A stretch of 64,000 bases of DNA from Porphyra umbilicalis (Eukaryota; Rhodophyta; Bangiophyceae; Bangiales; Bangiaceae): the NCBI GenBank assembly GCA_002049455.2, contig KV918874.1, positions 1 to 64,000 on the forward strand, written 5' to 3'. The notes beneath the pieces are model-generated. The model made no database searches, was not told where the DNA came from, and was given only the letters and a program-made list of their open reading frames with translations. Numbering within the stretch: position 1 is the stretch's first letter; every line of letters begins with the position of its first letter. The position numbers were made by a program, and so were the translations under genes. Shown one piece after another: positions 62,301 through 64,000 of this stretch.

Positions 62301-62922
62301 CGAGGTGAGCAACCTCAAGGTTGGGTTGTGCAGCGTTGCGGGGGGGGGGGGGGCGGAAGCGGGGTAGCCGATTGCGGAGTGGTGGCCGCCAGAATGGTAG
62401 GGACTGGAGCCGGCGGCAGCAGGAGGAAGGTCGCAGAAGCGGGGGCGACCGGGCGGCGGCGGCCAGGAGGCGGCAGTGCCGTGGGGGGGGCTTTCCGGCA
62501 GCGCCAGCGGCCGAGCAGCGGCTGTATCCGGGAGGGGAAGCTACCGGTAGAGGAAAGCGAGAGCAGGGGGTAGCAAGTTGTCTGGGGGGGAGACGACTGG
62601 GCAGCAGGGGGGAGGGAGGCGGCTGCCTGGCTGTGGCAGCGGGGGCAGGCGGCCGCGGCGGGGGCGGTGGCGGTGGCGGCGGCGGCGACCGGACAGCCAC
62701 CGAAAGAGGAAGGCTGGCGGTAGCGGTGAAGACAGCGAGCAGCTACCGCAAGCAGGGAAGGGGGCGGGCATTGGCGACGCTGGCCGTAGCCGCTGGAAGG
62801 GAATTGCAGGCCAGGCGGCGGGAGCGGCGGGGGCGGCGACCAGGCTGCAGGTAGAGGGGGGAGCAGAGGCGCGAGAAGCTGACGGCAGCACCAGCAGCAG
62901 CAGCAACGGCCGCGGCGGCGGC

Positions 62923-62967
<45 letters not shown>

Positions 62968-63160
62968 TGCGGCGGCGGCGGCGGTGGCGGCGGCGTTGGC
63001 GGCGGCGGCGGCGGCAGCGGCGGCGGCGGCGGCGGCGGTGGCGGCGGCGGTGGCGGCAGCTGCGGCGTCGGCGGCGACCAGGCCAGGCGGGCGACGCAAG
63101 AAGGAGCCTGGGCTACCCTGGAAGAAATCGGTTGCAGCCAGCGCAGTGCTCACTAACACG
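62301..63160. repeat. GGC-rich region with long GGC microsatellite
   Basis: 62905-63063 is an imperfect (GGC)n run of about 155 bp, giving poly-Gly or poly-Ala/Arg frames. Upstream, G-rich units with GGCGGCAG/GCAGCGGGGG motifs and a G run of about 15 at 62340-62354 occur. Open frames on both strands are explained by this composition and no gene is called. Confidence 0.6.
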
Positions 63161-63825
63161 AGGCTCGTGACAAGCCGGAAAGCGAAACAAGGTACAGATG
63201 GACAGTCTAAATAGCAGAACAGACTATGGACTCAAACTGCTACAGAGGCTATACCTACACAGTGTGAAAAGCACTAGCACCCTCACCGCCACCCTCGGAC
63301 ACCAAACCCAACAGCCGCGTCTGCAAGTCAGCGACCGCAATCCGGATGCCCGCCATATTGGCCGATTGTGCGCCACACCAATCACGGAGGGCAGCCGAGT
63401 GTGTGCGGCGGCTAAACATCTCAATCAAAATCAGATCATCCCTCACCACCGCCTGTGACGTGACGGTGGATGTGTCGGAAGACGCGCCGCCGCTACTGAA
63501 AAGCCGCAGGCGCAAAGCCACCGATGGAATGAAGGGGACCAGAAGGGGCTCGTCGCCGGCCGTCTGAGAGAAAAAGACGCCCCGTACGCACCCGCAGCGG
63601 GGCCGGCCTTGGAGAGTGCGCCGACGTTGGCTGACGTGCCGCGCCCGCCACCGCCACCACCGCCAGTAGCCTAACTACTCCTCCCGGCAGGAGCGACACC
63701 GTTTGTTGTCGCGCCGCCCCCGCCACCGCTACTGCCCCCGGCCCCGCCGCCAGCGGTCCAGCAGCAACTGGCGCTGCCACCGCGGATCATTACCGACGCG
63801 ACGCCCCCGCCACTACGCCCGCCAC
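63161..63825. other. Intergenic
   Basis: No gene, repeat or RNA recognised. CCGCCACC-type triplet runs recur at 63640-63730. Confidence 0.4.
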
Positions 63826-63829
63826 AAGA

Positions 63830-63918
63830 GGAAGCGCTCACGTCGGGGATCGAACCCACTTCATTCATTGTCTCGCATCTGAAGCGGGAGACGCATGCGC
63901 TGTAGACCGGCCACGAAG
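63830..63918 (-). tRNA. tRNA-Leu-like sequence or tRNA-derived SINE head
   Basis: On the minus strand a box A-like TGGCCGGTCTACAGCGC (about 63894-63910) and a perfect box B GGTTCGATCCC (about 63846-63856) are spaced as in tRNAs with a long variable arm. Between them CGCTTCAGATGCG can form a 3-bp stem with a 7-base loop whose middle is CAG (Leu anticodon). Acceptor pairing is imperfect and the T stem has a mismatch, so it is either a diverged tRNA-Leu(CAG) or, more likely, the tRNA-related head of a SINE. No second copy was recognised in the window. Confidence 0.4.
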
Positions 63919-64000
63919 AGTTTTTGTTGCAGTTACTCTGGCTATTTATCGACTTGCAGCGCTCTGCTTCGTTTGCCAGTTTGCCTTAGCACTGTATTCA

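Noticed and set aside
62578..63156. Poly-Gly or poly-Ala ORFs
   Set aside because: Entirely explained by the (GGC)n microsatellite; all frames on both strands are open.

Overview
This is nuclear DNA from a GC-rich eukaryote. The gene models look plant- or algal-like: a DDB2 with the zinc knuckles of the plant type, a MYB of the SHAQKYF class, a SET protein and a largely uninterrupted ELP1. Together with the transposon mix (Crypton with a GCR1_C-like domain, PIF/Harbinger, hAT, Ty3/gypsy), this makes a red alga of the Porphyra/Pyropia type my best guess. That identification is inference; no marker gene such as rRNA is present.

Layout. 1-5.7 kb: minus-strand DDB2 (UV-damaged-DNA sensor) divergently arranged with an unrecognised plus-strand gene. 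5.7-10.6 kb: gene-poor DNA with a 1.56-kb inverted-repeat element, one half of a distant inverted repeat, an hAT-type element with a perfect 8-bp target duplication, and a 460-bp MITE. 11.7-20.2 kb: a mobile-element cluster. A Crypton (tyrosine recombinase plus GCR1_C-like domain) is followed by a minisatellite, a second, inverted, 99%-like Crypton fragment, and a gypsy pol fragment fused to it. 22.5-24.0 kb: SET-domain gene. 24.5-31.3 kb: an hAT-like element with a MITE nested in its terminal TA, a broken small ORF, duplications and decayed DNA. 31.3-39 kb: PIF/Harbinger transposase, an adapter-like ORF and repeat-rich ORFs, all saturated with GCGGCCGC. 40-44.7 kb: direct repeats, a second hAT-type element and another inverted-repeat element. 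45-54.6 kb: an F-box/LRR-like gene and then ELP1, both plus strand. 58-59.2 kb: minus-strand MYB with a triplicated 3' end. 59.8-60.9 kb: the other half of the 51-kb-distant inverted repeat, carrying a MITE whose empty site is visible in the first half. 61-64 kb: GGC-repeat and intergenic DNA with a tRNA-Leu-like/SINE-like sequence.

How it fits together. The host genes are housekeeping or regulatory: DNA repair (DDB2), tRNA wobble modification (ELP1), chromatin (SET), ubiquitin ligation (F-box) and transcription (MYB). They are islands in transposon-rich DNA and do not form an operon or pathway. Two sequence-wide traits affect every model. Long G/C homopolymers break the reading frame of several otherwise conserved genes, and two near-identical Crypton copies differ in homopolymer length, so slippage or assembly error is likely. 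The longest element ORFs also carry in-frame stops.
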